A DNA stretch of 64,000 bases from Mesorhizobium sp. C432A (GCF_030323145.1 NZ_CP100470.1:1922001-1986000), one strand, 5' to 3'. Counted from the first letter of the stretch, positions 8,748 through 17,822 are shown. The notes: a model not told the origin generated them from the letters alone. Translations and numbers: made by a program.

Positions 8748-9614
8748 TCAGGCGCGTCCGGCCAGAACGCGGTAGAGCATCGATGCCGGCAGGATGCGCT
8801 TGAGCATCACGCCAATCCTGGCCGGCACTGTTACCACATAGTGCGGGCGCGGGCGCCGCGACAGAAGTGCATGGCGCAAGGCCGCATAGACCACCTCCGG
8901 CCCCTTTTTCAGCCGTGATGAGCTGCCGCCGGCCCGAAGCCGCGCCAGCTGCGTGGCATAGGCGACGTGGTGGACGGAATTCTCGTGGTCGATGTTTTTC
9001 AGGAACCAGAACAGCCCGTTGCTGGCGATTTTCGAGGTCACCGGCCCCGGTTCGATCAGCGAGACATGGATGCCGCTGCCCCTGAGTTCCTGCTGCATGC
9101 ACAGCATCAGGCCTTCGAGCGCGTGCTTGGAGGCCGAGTAGGCGCCGCGAAAAGGCACCGGCGCGAGCCCAAGGATGGAGGAACAATGAACGAGGCGGCC
9201 ATGTCCCTGGCGACGCATTACCGGTACGATGCGTCGGGTGAGGTCGTGCCAGCCGAAGAAATTGGCCTCGAACTGCTCGCGCAATGCCGCAACCGGCAGG
9301 TCTTCCACGGCGCCGGGCTGTGCATGGGCGCCGTTGTTGAACAGGGCGTCGAGGCGTCCGCCTGTCCGCTCCAGCACCGAGCCCACAAGGGCTTCGATAG
9401 AGTCCGGCTCACGGTAATCGAGGTAAAACGCTTCGATGCCATCGGCTTCGAGTGCGGCTATGTCTTCAGGCTTGCGCGCCGTTGCAAGCACCCGCCAGCC
9501 ATCCGCCTTCAGCGCACGGGCGCAGTGGGCGCCTATCCCGGACGAGGCGCCGGTGACGATGATGGTGCGCAACTCTTTGGCAGGCGGCGTCGTGGTTTGA
9601 GCAAGGGTTGCCAT
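8748..9614 (-). CDS. SDR-family NAD(P)-dependent oxidoreductase
   Basis: A 288-residue classical short-chain dehydrogenase. The cofactor motif TGASSGIG is at about residues 21-28. The motif normally NNAG reads NNGA here, which occurs in this subgroup. The catalytic Ser is in VHCSSILG and Tyr/Lys in the YSASK motif at about 160-164. The C-terminal extension with basic RRPRPHY and a hydrophobic tail suggests membrane association and a lipid or steroid-like substrate, but the substrate cannot be read from sequence. ATG 9614 is chosen because the frame upstream is only antisense to the divergent gene. Confidence 0.88.
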   Translation of the reverse strand: MATLAQTTTPPAKELRTIIVTGASSGIGAHCARALKADGWRVLATARKPEDIAALEADGIEAFYLDYREPDSIEALVGSVLERTGGRLDALFNNGAHAQPGAVEDLPVAALREQFEANFFGWHDLTRRIVPVMRRQGHGRLVHCSSILGLAPVPFRGAYSASKHALEGLMLCMQQELRGSGIHVSLIEPGPVTSKIASNGLFWFLKNIDHENSVHHVAYATQLARLRAGGSSSRLKKGPEVVYAALRHALLSRRPRPHYVVTVPARIGVMLKRILPASMLYRVLAGRA

Positions 9615-9674
9615 TTGCCACAATCCCTTCCCATATTCGCGGCGTCGAGACAATCGAAGGGAACGCGGCTCTTG

Positions 9675-10526
9675 ATGCGGAATATCGTCGTGCTGCGCCG
9701 CGTGCTCTATGACGCGCTTGGCCATTTCAACACCGATGACGGCTGGGCCATGGCCAGCCATCTGGCGATCACTTCGCTGATGGCGCTGTTCCCGTTCCTG
9801 ATCTTCGCCACCACGCTGGCGAGCTTCCTCGGCGCGCAGGCGTTCGCCGATACTGCCGTGCACCTGGTCTTCGACACCTGGCCCGAACAGATCGCCAAGC
9901 CTATCGCGCGCGAAGTGCTCAACGTGCTGACCGTGCGGCGCACCGATCTTTTGACCTACGGCGTGCTGCTGGCGGCCTATTTCGCCTCCAACGGCATCGA
10001 GGCACTGCGCACCTCGCTCAACCGCGCCTACCGCGTCGCCGAAACGCGCGGCATCATCTACCGCCGGGTGCAGAGCATTTTCTTCGTGCTGATCGCGACG
10101 GCCGGTTTCCTGGCGATCAGCGTGCTCCTGGTCTTTGCGCCTTTGCTGGCGCGGCTGGCGGAAGCTCATTTCGAGTGGATCAAACCCTATACGGGCACGA
10201 TCACGCTGTGGCGCTACGTCATCGCCTCAACCGTCATCATTGGTGGCTTGTTTGCCGTCCACTACTGGCTGCCGGCGGGCAAGCGCCGCTTTGTCTCGCT
10301 GGTGCCTGGCATCATTTTCACTCTGGCTGCGTGGCTTGTCGGCTCGACGATGTTCGCGACCTACCTCGACCATTTCTCGTCCTATGTGACGACCTATGCC
10401 GGCCTCGCCTCGATCATGATCGCCGTGGTTTTCCTCTATATGCTGTCGGCGATCTTCATCCTCGGCGGCGAACTCAATGCGGCGATCAGCCGCTTTCTCG
10501 AAGCGCGCGCACGTGTCGGCAGCTAG
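9675..10526 (+). CDS. YihY/BrkB-family inner-membrane protein
   Basis: About 283 residues with six predicted membrane helices. The motifs DDGWAMASHLAITSLMALFPFLIF near the start (residues 20-45), ASNGIEALRTSLNRAYRV, and a C-terminal GGELNAAI segment mark the YihY/virulence factor BrkB family. The family was once called ribonuclease BN, but that was a misassignment, and the biochemical role remains uncertain. The gene is divergent from the SDR gene (60 bases between starts). It overlaps the end of the convergent transporter gene by four bases. Confidence 0.88.
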   Translation: MRNIVVLRRVLYDALGHFNTDDGWAMASHLAITSLMALFPFLIFATTLASFLGAQAFADTAVHLVFDTWPEQIAKPIAREVLNVLTVRRTDLLTYGVLLAAYFASNGIEALRTSLNRAYRVAETRGIIYRRVQSIFFVLIATAGFLAISVLLVFAPLLARLAEAHFEWIKPYTGTITLWRYVIASTVIIGGLFAVHYWLPAGKRRFVSLVPGIIFTLAAWLVGSTMFATYLDHFSSYVTTYAGLASIMIAVVFLYMLSAIFILGGELNAAISRFLEARARVGS

Positions 10527-11398
10527 GTTTTGGCTGGCCGAGCCGTGGCCAGCCCGACGCCGAGCGTCGCGATTGCCATGCCGACGATCTGCACGAGGCT
10601 GAGCCGTTCGCCGAACAGCGCCCAGGCGATGACAGCGGTGACGGCCGGCACCAGGTAGAACAGCGACGCGACCTTCGACATCTCGCCGTCGCGGATCATC
10701 ACCATCAGCAGGAAGATGGCGCCGATCGACAGCACCAGGACCAGCCAGGCCATGGCGAAGATCAGTTCGCCGTTGATGATCACCGTGTGGGTCTCCAGTG
10801 CCAGCGAAGCCAGGATCATCAGCGAGCCGCCGCCAATATATTGCCACATCGTCGCCGCCACCAGGTCGCCACCCGAGGCATAGCGCTTCTGCCAGATGGT
10901 CCCGGCGCTCATGCCCAGCACCGAGACCAGCGACGCCGTCAGGGTTTCGGGCGTAACGCCGCCGCCGAGAGCGCCGAGCTTCGGCCACAGCACGATGATC
11001 ACTCCCACAAGGCCGACGGCAAGGCCGGCCCAATGGCGCGGCAGGATGGCCTCGCCGAGGAACCGGCCGGCAAGCACGGCGGTGATCAGCGGTTGCAGGC
11101 CGACGATCAGCGCCGAAAGCCCGGCGGGCATGCCCCTGTGGATCGCCCAGAACACGGCGCCGAGATAGATGCCATGCATGAGGATGCCGGCGACCGTGGC
11201 GTGAAGCGCTTCTGCCCTTGTGGCTCGCTTCGAGCCAAGCACGAGCATCAGCCCGGCAAGCAGCAAGGCCGCGATGACAAAGCGGGCTGCCAGAAAGGTG
11301 AAGGGCTCCGCCCAGGGCATGGCGTAGCGCGCGCCGATGAAACCTGTCGCCCATAGGACGACAAACGAGGCGGGGATGAACCGCTTGAGACTGTGCAT
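10523..11398 (-). CDS. EamA-family (DMT) transporter
   Basis: About 291 residues with ten predicted helices in two EamA repeats (about 5-135 and 150-285), typical of RhaT/YdcZ-type drug or metabolite exporters. The N-terminal helix motif VVLWATGFIGARY is family-typical. ATG at 11398 (MHSLKRFIPASF) places the first helix directly at the N-terminus; the frame extends further upstream but without transporter character. The substrate is unknown. Confidence 0.87.
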   Translation of the reverse strand: MHSLKRFIPASFVVLWATGFIGARYAMPWAEPFTFLAARFVIAALLLAGLMLVLGSKRATRAEALHATVAGILMHGIYLGAVFWAIHRGMPAGLSALIVGLQPLITAVLAGRFLGEAILPRHWAGLAVGLVGVIIVLWPKLGALGGGVTPETLTASLVSVLGMSAGTIWQKRYASGGDLVAATMWQYIGGGSLMILASLALETHTVIINGELIFAMAWLVLVLSIGAIFLLMVMIRDGEMSKVASLFYLVPAVTAVIAWALFGERLSLVQIVGMAIATLGVGLATARPAKT

Positions 11399-11617
11399 TT
11401 TCGGGGAAGCCGTTTCCGGTGGAGAGGTCCGATTCGGTGAAGAGACAAATACGGCAATTGCTCTAATGCGGTTCAATCCGGCAAGCAAAGCGAAACAATT
11501 GGTACATAAGCTCATCCTGATGTAGGAGGTGGCCGAATTCAAAGGGCGGCGTCAGGGCAATCGACTTCTGTCGATGGATCCGGCGACATGGCGTTTTGGC
11601 TTCGACAGGGAGCGCGC

Positions 11618-11905
11618 ATGCTGTTGCATCTCGACACAAGCTGGCTGTTGATGACGGTGGCCAGTGTGGCCGTGTTCGGCTTCTTCTTCGGCTCAGCGCT
11701 CGACGCCATCATGCAGGAGGACGGTTTTGGGTCGACCGGCAACACATTGCTGTTCACGCTCGGCTTTTTCGCCGCGGTCATGGCCGCGAACGAACATGGC
11801 ATCGTCCTGAGAGATCTGAAGCTCGCGGTTGCCTGGGGACTGGGCGGCGCCTTCGCGTTTATCGGCGCGTTGGCGCTGCTCAAGGCGGGGCTGGCCCGGC
11901 TTTAG
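11618..11905 (+). CDS. Small membrane protein of unknown function
   Basis: A 95-residue protein with three hydrophobic segments (about 8-28, 44-62, 70-90). The ATG at 11618 has an AGGGAG ribosome site six bases upstream, better than the upstream ATG at 11588. No conserved motif beyond the helices was recognised. It is convergent with gluQ; the two stop codons abut. Confidence 0.65.
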   Translation: MLLHLDTSWLLMTVASVAVFGFFFGSALDAIMQEDGFGSTGNTLLFTLGFFAAVMAANEHGIVLRDLKLAVAWGLGGAFAFIGALALLKAGLARL

Positions 11906-12781
11906 TCATAGCCCGGCCAGCCGCCTGACTTCGTCCGGCGACATGCCTGCCTGCCTCAGCGCGGCAAGGCCGGTATCAGCAAAACTCTTCGACAGTTTGC
12001 GCCCATCCGGACCGAGTATGAGACGGTGGTGGAAATACTGCGGCTGGCCCAGGCCGAGCAATTCCTGCAGCAGGCGCTGGATGCCGGTCGCGGAATAGAG
12101 GTCGCGGCCACGCACGACATGGCTGACGCCTTGCAGAGCGTCGTCGACGACGACGGCCAGGTGATAGCTGGTCGGGATGTCGCGGCGCGCCAGAATGACG
12201 TCGCCCCAGTCCTGCGGACGCGCCTCGACGCGCTGCGTCGCCGAAAGCGTCTCGTTGGTGAATTCGCGCCAGGACAAATCCGTGCCGACGCGCGCCAGCG
12301 CTGCATCAATGTCGAGGCGCCAGGCGAAGGGCGCATTTTCGGCGATGCGGCGGTTGCGTTCGCTGACCGGCAGCGCCTTGTCGGCGGCGGGATAAAGCGG
12401 CACGCCGTCCGGGTCGCGCGGCCAGTCGCGGCGGCGCTTTTCGCTGTCGGCGATGAAGGCCCTGATCTCGCCACGGCTCATAAAGGCAGGGTAGACGAGT
12501 TCTTCGCGGACCAGCCGGTCGAGCACGGCCTGATAGTCGGTGAAATGCTCGGCCTGGCGCCGCACCGGCTGTTCCCATTCGAGACCTAACCATTCGAGGT
12601 CGCGAAAGATGCCGGCCTCGAATTCAGGCGTGCAGCGGATCGTGTCGATGTCCTCGATGCGCAGCAGCAGGCGGCCGCCGGCCGCACGCGCCAGTTGCTG
12701 GTTGAGCAGTGCCGAATAGGCATGGCCGAGATGCAGTTCGCCATTCGGGCTCGGCGCGAAGCGGAATGTCAGGAGCGTCAT
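11906..12781 (-). CDS. gluQ: Glutamyl-Q tRNA(Asp) synthetase
   Basis: About 291 residues resembling the catalytic core of glutamyl-tRNA synthetase without the anticodon-binding domain. The HIGH-type motif is HLGHAY (residues 18-23) and the KMSKS-type motif KLSKS lies near the C-terminus. Such enzymes attach glutamate to queuosine-34 of tRNA-Asp. The four cysteines that form a zinc site in some family members are not all evident here, which is common in rhizobial copies. ATG at 12781 (MTLLTFRFAPSPNG) matches the standard start. It is divergent from the glycosylase gene. Confidence 0.92.
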   Translation of the reverse strand: MTLLTFRFAPSPNGELHLGHAYSALLNQQLARAAGGRLLLRIEDIDTIRCTPEFEAGIFRDLEWLGLEWEQPVRRQAEHFTDYQAVLDRLVREELVYPAFMSRGEIRAFIADSEKRRRDWPRDPDGVPLYPAADKALPVSERNRRIAENAPFAWRLDIDAALARVGTDLSWREFTNETLSATQRVEARPQDWGDVILARRDIPTSYHLAVVVDDALQGVSHVVRGRDLYSATGIQRLLQELLGLGQPQYFHHRLILGPDGRKLSKSFADTGLAALRQAGMSPDEVRRLAGL

Positions 12782-12855
12782 CTCACAAGCGGCAATCGGG
12801 TTGTGCAGCGGTTTTGCCAATTGCTACCGTGAGGTCGGTTCAGGAACAAGAAAAC

Positions 12856-13497
12856 ATGCAACGCATCGCGACACTGGACGATATTGCGCGCGGGCTGGAT
12901 GCGCTTTGCGCAATCGATCCGCGCCTGGAAAAGGTGCGCGGCATGGCCGGCGAGGTGCCGCTGCGGCTGTCGGAGCCCGGCTTTCGAAGCCTGGCCTCCA
13001 TTATCGTTTCGCAACAAGTATCCCGTGCGAGCGCCGATGCCATTTTCGGCCGGCTGGTGAAACTGGTCGATCCGCTAACGCCGCAGGCGATCCTTGCCGC
13101 CGGCGAGGACATGTTTCGTGAGGCTGGGCTGTCGCGGCCGAAGCAGCGCGGTCTGATCGCGGTTGCGCAGGCCGTGGTTGAGGGGCTCGACCTGCATCAC
13201 CTCTGTTCGCTCGACGCCGAAGAGGCGATCGCGGCTATGATCGCGGTGCCGGGCATCGGCCCGTGGACGGCGGAAGTCTATCTCCTGTTTGCCGCCGGCC
13301 ACCCCGATATTTTCCCCGCGCGCGACGTCGCGCTGCAGAGCGCGGTCGGCCACGCGCTCGGCATCGAGCCGCGTCCGCCGGAGAAAACGCTGATCGCCCT
13401 GGCCGAATCATGGAGCCCGTGGCGAGGTGTCGCATCGCGGCTTTTCTGGTCCTATTATCGCGAAACCAGGGGCCGGGACGCAGCACCTCCGGCCTGA
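12856..13497 (+). CDS. DNA-3-methyladenine glycosylase II (AlkA-like)
   Basis: A 213-residue HhH-GPD base-excision glycosylase that removes alkylated purines. The helix-hairpin-helix VPGIGPWTAEVYLL is near residue 133 and the catalytic aspartate in PARDVAL follows about 20 residues later. The N-terminal IIVSQQVS motif is also conserved. The protein lacks the extra N-terminal domain of E. coli AlkA, as usual for rhizobial short forms. ATG at 12856 is chosen with AGGAACAAG upstream. Confidence 0.92.
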   Translation: MQRIATLDDIARGLDALCAIDPRLEKVRGMAGEVPLRLSEPGFRSLASIIVSQQVSRASADAIFGRLVKLVDPLTPQAILAAGEDMFREAGLSRPKQRGLIAVAQAVVEGLDLHHLCSLDAEEAIAAMIAVPGIGPWTAEVYLLFAAGHPDIFPARDVALQSAVGHALGIEPRPPEKTLIALAESWSPWRGVASRLFWSYYRETRGRDAAPPA

Positions 13498-13624
13498 AAC
13501 CTTAAAAAAGCATGAAAATCCTGCATTTTTGCCGCTTTTGGCTGATGACAATCCGCTTCACATCCCTGTCATGTCGGGCTTACAGTATCCGCGCCGATCG
13601 GTTCTAGAACGAGGAGGTCAACAA

Positions 13625-14182
13625 GTGACGGTTGCCGTATCTCCGGATGGGCTTCCTGCGCTGGTGCTGAATGCGGATTACCGTCCGCTCAGCTATTACC
13701 CCTTGTCGCTCTGGTCCTGGCAGGACGCCATCAAGGCGGTGTTCCTCGACCGGGTCAACATCGTCGCCGAATACGAGCATGCGGTGTCTTCGCCGACCTT
13801 TTCGATGAAGCTGCCCAGCGTCGTCAGCCTGAAGGCCTATGTGAAGCCGTCGAGGCACCCGGCATTCACCCGCTTCAACGTGTTCCTGCGCGACCGCTTC
13901 CAGTGCCAGTATTGCGGCACGCCCGAGGATCTGACCTTCGACCACGTCATCCCGCGCCATCGCGGCGGGGCGACGACGTGGGAGAATGTCGTGGCCGCCT
14001 GTTCACCCTGCAATCTGAGGAAGGGCGGCATGATGCCGGCGCACGCCAAGATGTGGCCGCTGCAGAAGCCCTACCAGCCGACCGTGCACGACCTGCACAA
14101 CAATGGCCGGCTGTTCCCGCCTAACCATCTGCATGAAAGCTGGATGGATTATCTCTACTGGGATGTGGAGTTGGAGCCGTAG
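13625..14182 (+). CDS. HNH endonuclease-domain protein
   Basis: About 185 residues. The HNH/zinc motif has CQYCGT, then DHVIPRHRGG (catalytic His), then WENVVAACSPCN, at about residues 97-138. This widespread alphaproteobacterial family is chromosomal and not obviously mobile; its role is unknown. The GTG at 13625 has a perfect AGGAGG seven bases upstream and is preferred to the ATG at 13571, which has none. Confidence 0.87.
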   Translation: MTVAVSPDGLPALVLNADYRPLSYYPLSLWSWQDAIKAVFLDRVNIVAEYEHAVSSPTFSMKLPSVVSLKAYVKPSRHPAFTRFNVFLRDRFQCQYCGTPEDLTFDHVIPRHRGGATTWENVVAACSPCNLRKGGMMPAHAKMWPLQKPYQPTVHDLHNNGRLFPPNHLHESWMDYLYWDVELEP

Positions 14183-14226
14183 GGATTGGCGCGATCGGCC
14201 TTGCCAGGGCAATCGCCGATGTCAGG

Positions 14227-14406
14227 TGCTGCCCCTCATCCGGCTGCCGCCACCTTCTCCCCGTATAGTGACGGGGAGATAGGGAATTGGCTGCAAATTT
14301 GGCGCCCTTCTTTCAGCGTTCGGGATTGGCGAAACCATTGATGACTGCGTCTTTCTCCCCGTCACTATACGGGGAGAAATGCCCGGCAGGGCAATGAGGG
14401 GCGGTG
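14227..14406. repeat. Large palindromic intergenic repeat
   Basis: Two arms face each other. The left one (14227-14280) runs from CCCCTCATCCGG to a CTCCCCGTATAGTGACGGGG hairpin. The right one (14350-14406) has the inverted hairpin and ends in GCAATGAGGGGCGG. The middle (14281-14349) is unique. Its CTCCCC...GGGGAG core recurs in the repeats near 51.5 kb and 56.3 kb. It lies between the converging HNH and dsbB genes. Confidence 0.75.
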
Positions 14407-14449
14407 CCAACATTTAGAGACTGGCCGTATGGCGCGACCTCGCACTTGA

Positions 14450-14968
14450 TTAATCGCGGGCCAGCGCGCCGCGAAAGGCGACGGCGGCGAGGATGAAGCT
14501 GGCGATGGCGTTCCAGCCGGCCAGCGACAGGCCGAGGATACGAAGGGCTGCCTTGTCGCAGGATGGCGGCACGAATTTGTCGAGCGCGTCGAGCACGCCC
14601 TTGCCGCCGGTGTCGACCGGGCCGGCGCCGGCCGTGCAATCGGCCGGGCCCTGCCACCAGGCCCATTCGACGCCCGAATGATAGACGCCGAGATAGAGCC
14701 CATAGAGCATCAGCAGGCCGCCGACGGCAAGCAGGCCGCGCGTCAGCCATGCGGGCGCGCTAAGCATCGAGGTAATCACCGCCAGCAGCATCAGCGGGGC
14801 GCCGATATAATAGGGCGTGCGCTGCTCCAGGCACAGATGGCAGGGGATGTAGCCGCCTATGTGCTGGAAGGCGAGCGCGGAGCCGACCGTGGCGGCCATG
14901 GCCACGGCGAGAAACAAAGCGGTGCGCGTCCGCTGGCGTCCGGTATCGGCTGTCATCGTGGCTGTCAT
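14450..14968 (-). CDS. Disulfide bond formation protein B
   Basis: A 172-residue DsbB-family membrane protein that reoxidises a DsbA-type thiol oxidase and passes electrons to quinone. Four helices are predicted. The first periplasmic pair is in PCHLCLEQR (CxxC) and the second pair in the loop with ADCTAG and PPSCDK. The ATG at 14968 was chosen; another in-frame ATG at 15001 adds 11 residues and cannot be excluded. It is downstream of the YqaA gene on the same strand. Confidence 0.9.
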   Translation of the reverse strand: MTATMTADTGRQRTRTALFLAVAMAATVGSALAFQHIGGYIPCHLCLEQRTPYYIGAPLMLLAVITSMLSAPAWLTRGLLAVGGLLMLYGLYLGVYHSGVEWAWWQGPADCTAGAGPVDTGGKGVLDALDKFVPPSCDKAALRILGLSLAGWNAIASFILAAVAFRGALARD

Positions 14969-15030
14969 GTTTCGTCCGTTGAATTCGCCGTCCGCCGGCA
15001 TAGTCCTGACCCACCGCCCGCCTTGGGCGG

Positions 15031-15615
15031 TCAGAAGGCGTATTTGACGACGATATAGAGCAAAATCAGGGCAGCGGCGCCGGCGCCGACGATCAATCCC
15101 AAACGCTTCTCGATGAATTCCTTGATCTCTTCGCCATAGCGGCGCAGCAGCCAGGCAAGAAGCAGGAAACGAGCGCCACGCGCCAGGATGGCGGAGACGA
15201 TGAAGACGAAAAGATTGACGTGGAGGGCGCCTGCCAGAATGGTGACCACCTTGATCGGCGGCAAGTGGGCGGCACCCGATGTGACAAGCAGCACCAGCAT
15301 CAGCCCGGTGCCGGCCGACTGCCACCTCTCGAACGCGTCAAGGCCGCCAAAGTGCTCCAGCATCGGCCGTGCTATCGTGTCGTAGGCATAGTAACCGATC
15401 AGCCAGCCGGCAATGCCGCCCAGCACCGACGCGACAGTAGCGGTCAGCGCATAGCGATAGGCGCGTTCGGGCCGCGCCAACGCCATGGGCAGGTACAAGA
15501 CGTCGGCAGGTATGAAAAACACCGAGCTTTCGACGAAGGCGATGAAGGCCAGCCACCATTCGGCGGATTTGCGGGCGGCCAGCGACAAGGTCCAGTCGTA
15601 AAGTCCGCGAAGCAT
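15031..15615 (-). CDS. YqaA-family (DedA/SNARE-associated) membrane protein
   Basis: About 194 residues with four or five helices. N-terminal RGLYDWTLSLAARKSAEWWL and the FIAFVESSVFFIPADVL motif are typical of YqaA proteins, distant DedA/VTT relatives that may act as membrane transporters or lipid scramblases. The ATG at 15615 gives the standard start. The gene is immediately upstream of dsbB and probably co-transcribed with it. Confidence 0.85.
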   Translation of the reverse strand: MLRGLYDWTLSLAARKSAEWWLAFIAFVESSVFFIPADVLYLPMALARPERAYRYALTATVASVLGGIAGWLIGYYAYDTIARPMLEHFGGLDAFERWQSAGTGLMLVLLVTSGAAHLPPIKVVTILAGALHVNLFVFIVSAILARGARFLLLAWLLRRYGEEIKEFIEKRLGLIVGAGAAALILLYIVVKYAF

Positions 15616-15821
15616 CGGCTCTCCTGGATGCAGGTTGCCCAGACGCAACGCGCTTTGATGCGCGTCTGTCTAGAAAGATTTTCCGCGCCGCACAATGGCA
15701 GGAGCTTCACGAAACAGAAAGGCGGGCTTTTGCCGCAAGCAGGGCACGGCGGCGCATTTGGCCAGTTGACGAACACGCCTCCAACCGTATAGTCCGCGCC
15801 CATCCAGGCCTTTGGGCCTGA

Positions 15822-15906
15822 GCCCCTATGGCGGAATTGGTAGACGCGCTCGACTCAAAATCGAGTTCCGCAAGGAGTGCTGGTTCGATTCCGGCTAGGG
15901 GCACCA
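15822..15906 (+). tRNA. tRNA-Leu (anticodon CAA)
   Basis: The 85-base sequence folds as a class II tRNA. The acceptor GCCCCTA pairs with TAGGGGC before CCA. The anticodon stem CTCGA/TCGAG encloses loop CTCAAAA with anticodon CAA (codon UUG). A variable arm and a T-loop TTCGATT follow. CCA is encoded. Its 3' end is the left attachment site of the 27-kb element, so integration keeps the tRNA intact. Confidence 0.97.
15891..15906. repeat. attL core: 16-bp direct repeat in the tRNA 3' end
   Basis: CCGGCTAGGGGCACCA, the last 16 bases of tRNA-Leu, recurs exactly at 42934-42949. The flanks diverge on both sides. The integrase gene stops 6 bases beyond this copy, the usual arrangement for a tRNA-targeting element. 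Confidence 0.9.
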
Positions 15907-15912
15907 CCACCT

Positions 15913-17070
15913 TCATTCAGGTGTTGAATTGCCGGAGCTTTTTGCGATTTTTGTCCCACTTTTCGTCGTCGACTTTTTTGGTGGGACAATTTCGTCCTGA
16001 TTTTGTTCCGGGATGGCCAAGAGGTGGGCGGCCTGTCCGGCCATCCGGCGGCGTTGCGCTTTCCTCGTGTAGTGCGTCGTTTGCTGCTTGGTGGTCCATC
16101 CGAAGATCGCCATGAGTTGCTCGTCCGTGGCGCCGTTCTCGGCTGCTATGGTGGCCCCTGCCTTCCGCAGGCCGTGGAGCGTACAGTACGGAAGCTCTGC
16201 TTGATCGCACCAGTCTCGCATCTTGTTGCCCAGCGAATTGACCGTGAACGGTGTTCCCCACTCTGAGACCAGGAAGGTTAGGTCGCCGCAGGCAGTAGCG
16301 TCGATCGTCGCCCGCAACTCAGGAAGCAGGGGAAGTTCGACTTCCACACCTGACGATTTGCTGGTCTTCTGGGGACGGATGTGCAGCCATCCATTCGTCA
16401 CGTGTTGGCGTCCAAGGATCGCAAGATCCTGACGACGGAGGCCTGTGAACAAACCCAAATGCAGTGCCAGACGTGCCTTGCTGCCAAGGGGATGGCGTGC
16501 TTCGAACTGGCGCACTTCCCCCCTGGACCATGTATGAAATCCGTCACCCGACCTGAGGCGCTTCACGCCGAGAGCTGGATTGGTCTTGACGAGGTCATTT
16601 TCGACTGCCCAGCCGTACATGGCCGAGATGACCTTGACGACCTCGTTTTGTGCGCCTGGTGTCGAACGAAGATCGTCACGAATCTCAAGAACGTGTTTCC
16701 GCTCTAGCAGGTCAAAAGGGAGTGCCCCCCGTTTGCTACCGCCCTTGTGCAAGCTGTCACAGATTTCATCGAGAACCGATGACCGCCGGGCCAGGATCTT
16801 TGGGGACAGCCTTACACGTCGCTTGTACTCCTGGCACAGCCATCGAAAAGATCGCTGGGACACTGGTTCATGCCGGTCCGCAACCCCGTTGGTCTTCAGG
16901 GGCAAGTAGGGAACGTTAAGCCGAGCGCAAGCCACCTCGGTCTCAAACTCCTGCGTTCCCGGTCGTTCCCTCAACCGAATTTTGGACCGGCCGGGGGCGC
17001 GAAAGTACAGGCGCACGTTTCCGTGCCGGTCACGATCATGGGAAACGCCTTTTGGTAGCTTTCTCGGCAT
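15913..17070 (-). CDS. int: Tyrosine recombinase (integrase)
   Basis: A 385-residue site-specific recombinase. The N-terminal part (about 1-60) looks like an arm-type DNA-binding domain, and a SAM-like core-binding domain covers about 70-170. The catalytic domain shows Arg in TGLRRQD (212), His-x-x-Arg in LHGLRKAG (299 and 302) and Tyr334 in THYTRKA. It ends just beside attL. Its ATG overlaps the stop of the AlpA-like gene as TGATG, so the two are translationally coupled and the excisionase is made first. Confidence 0.95.
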   Translation of the reverse strand: MPRKLPKGVSHDRDRHGNVRLYFRAPGRSKIRLRERPGTQEFETEVACARLNVPYLPLKTNGVADRHEPVSQRSFRWLCQEYKRRVRLSPKILARRSSVLDEICDSLHKGGSKRGALPFDLLERKHVLEIRDDLRSTPGAQNEVVKVISAMYGWAVENDLVKTNPALGVKRLRSGDGFHTWSRGEVRQFEARHPLGSKARLALHLGLFTGLRRQDLAILGRQHVTNGWLHIRPQKTSKSSGVEVELPLLPELRATIDATACGDLTFLVSEWGTPFTVNSLGNKMRDWCDQAELPYCTLHGLRKAGATIAAENGATDEQLMAIFGWTTKQQTTHYTRKAQRRRMAGQAAHLLAIPEQNQDEIVPPKKSTTKSGTKIAKSSGNSTPE

Positions 17071-17330
17071 CAGTTCCAAGGGTTGGTTGATGGGGACGAC
17101 GTGCCCGATCTGTTAGGCTCGCCCCGATGCGGGATCGCGCGGAAAGCGGCAACGACCTCCTCCACGTCCCAAAGCAGGCGTGAAGCAATCGGCCGTGGCT
17201 CTGGCATTTGCCCGGCGGCAACTAGCTGGGTGAACAAAGACGTTCCGATCCCGACGAGCGCGGCAGCTTGGTCAATATTGACCGCAACAGGGGCGAGGTT
17301 GTCTGGCAGTCGGCTTGACGGTCGCTTCAT
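17070..17330 (-). CDS. AlpA/Xis-like MerR-fold DNA-binding protein
   Basis: An 86-residue protein whose residues 16-68 fit the helix-turn-helix 17/AlpA fold: VNIDQAAALVGIGTSLFTQLV, then MPEPRPIASRLLWDVEEVVAAF. Proteins of this kind act as recombination directionality factors or activators of integrase genes. The gene directly precedes int with a TGATG overlap. A TACTATAGGG motif lies about 80 bases upstream of its start. Confidence 0.85.
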   Translation of the reverse strand: MKRPSSRLPDNLAPVAVNIDQAAALVGIGTSLFTQLVAAGQMPEPRPIASRLLWDVEEVVAAFRAIPHRGEPNRSGTSSPSTNPWN

Positions 17331-17410
17331 ACGGTTTCGGGCTCAAATTATGTGGAACGCACCTCGATCTAGTTCCGCCCATGTCGCGGTTCTATGGGTC
17401 ATTAGCGTGG

Positions 17411-17420
17411 TACTATAGGG
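17411..17420. promoter_or_regulatory. TACTATAGGG motif upstream of the AlpA-int operon
   Basis: This 10-mer is shared with the tandem repeats at 23069-23112, and a near copy is at 19813. All lie in intergenic DNA before element genes. This copy has only the core and lacks the GTAA arm, so it may be a weaker operator. Confidence 0.35.
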
Positions 17421-17543
17421 GGAGCGGGTTTTCGTAATCGCAGGCCTGCGGAGGCGAGTGCTATTACCCGAAAACGCGAATTTTTTTGCGGGCCGAGGGT
17501 AGGTCCATACCCGCCATCGGTCAGTCTCAAAGGAGGAAAAAGC

Positions 17544-17822
17544 GTGTACTCCTTCCCCACTGGACCTAATTGCGCGCGGGTGATCGAAAGATCCACGGCC
17601 GAGCCGGTTCCAAAACGTCCCAGCCGGCGGCCGAGCTGCAGGAGGGGAATGGCGCTCGAAGATCCAGCTGGCAGTACCGTCGCTCCTCGATCCTGCAACT
17701 GTGTACAGGCCGGGGAGGCCGCTCCCGAGAGACGCCCAGGAGGGTACGAAGCCCAATCGGCGTGCGAAGAGCGCAGCGAGAGCCGTGAGCGAACGCGGGC
17801 GCCGAGGAGGACCACTGGATGA
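17544..17822 (+). CDS. Possible small arginine-rich protein of unknown function
   Basis: The 92-codon frame starts with GTG at 17544. A strong AAAGGAGG ribosome site ends seven bases before it, which is the main reason to list it. The product is rich in Arg, Ser, Pro and Glu with four cysteines, and shows no domain I recognise. The opposite strand has an overlapping long frame with no ribosome site. It is divergent from the AlpA-int operon. It could be an early regulatory protein of the element or a chance frame. Confidence 0.35.
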   Translation: MYSFPTGPNCARVIERSTAEPVPKRPSRRPSCRRGMALEDPAGSTVAPRSCNCVQAGEAAPERRPGGYEAQSACEERSESRERTRAPRRTTG

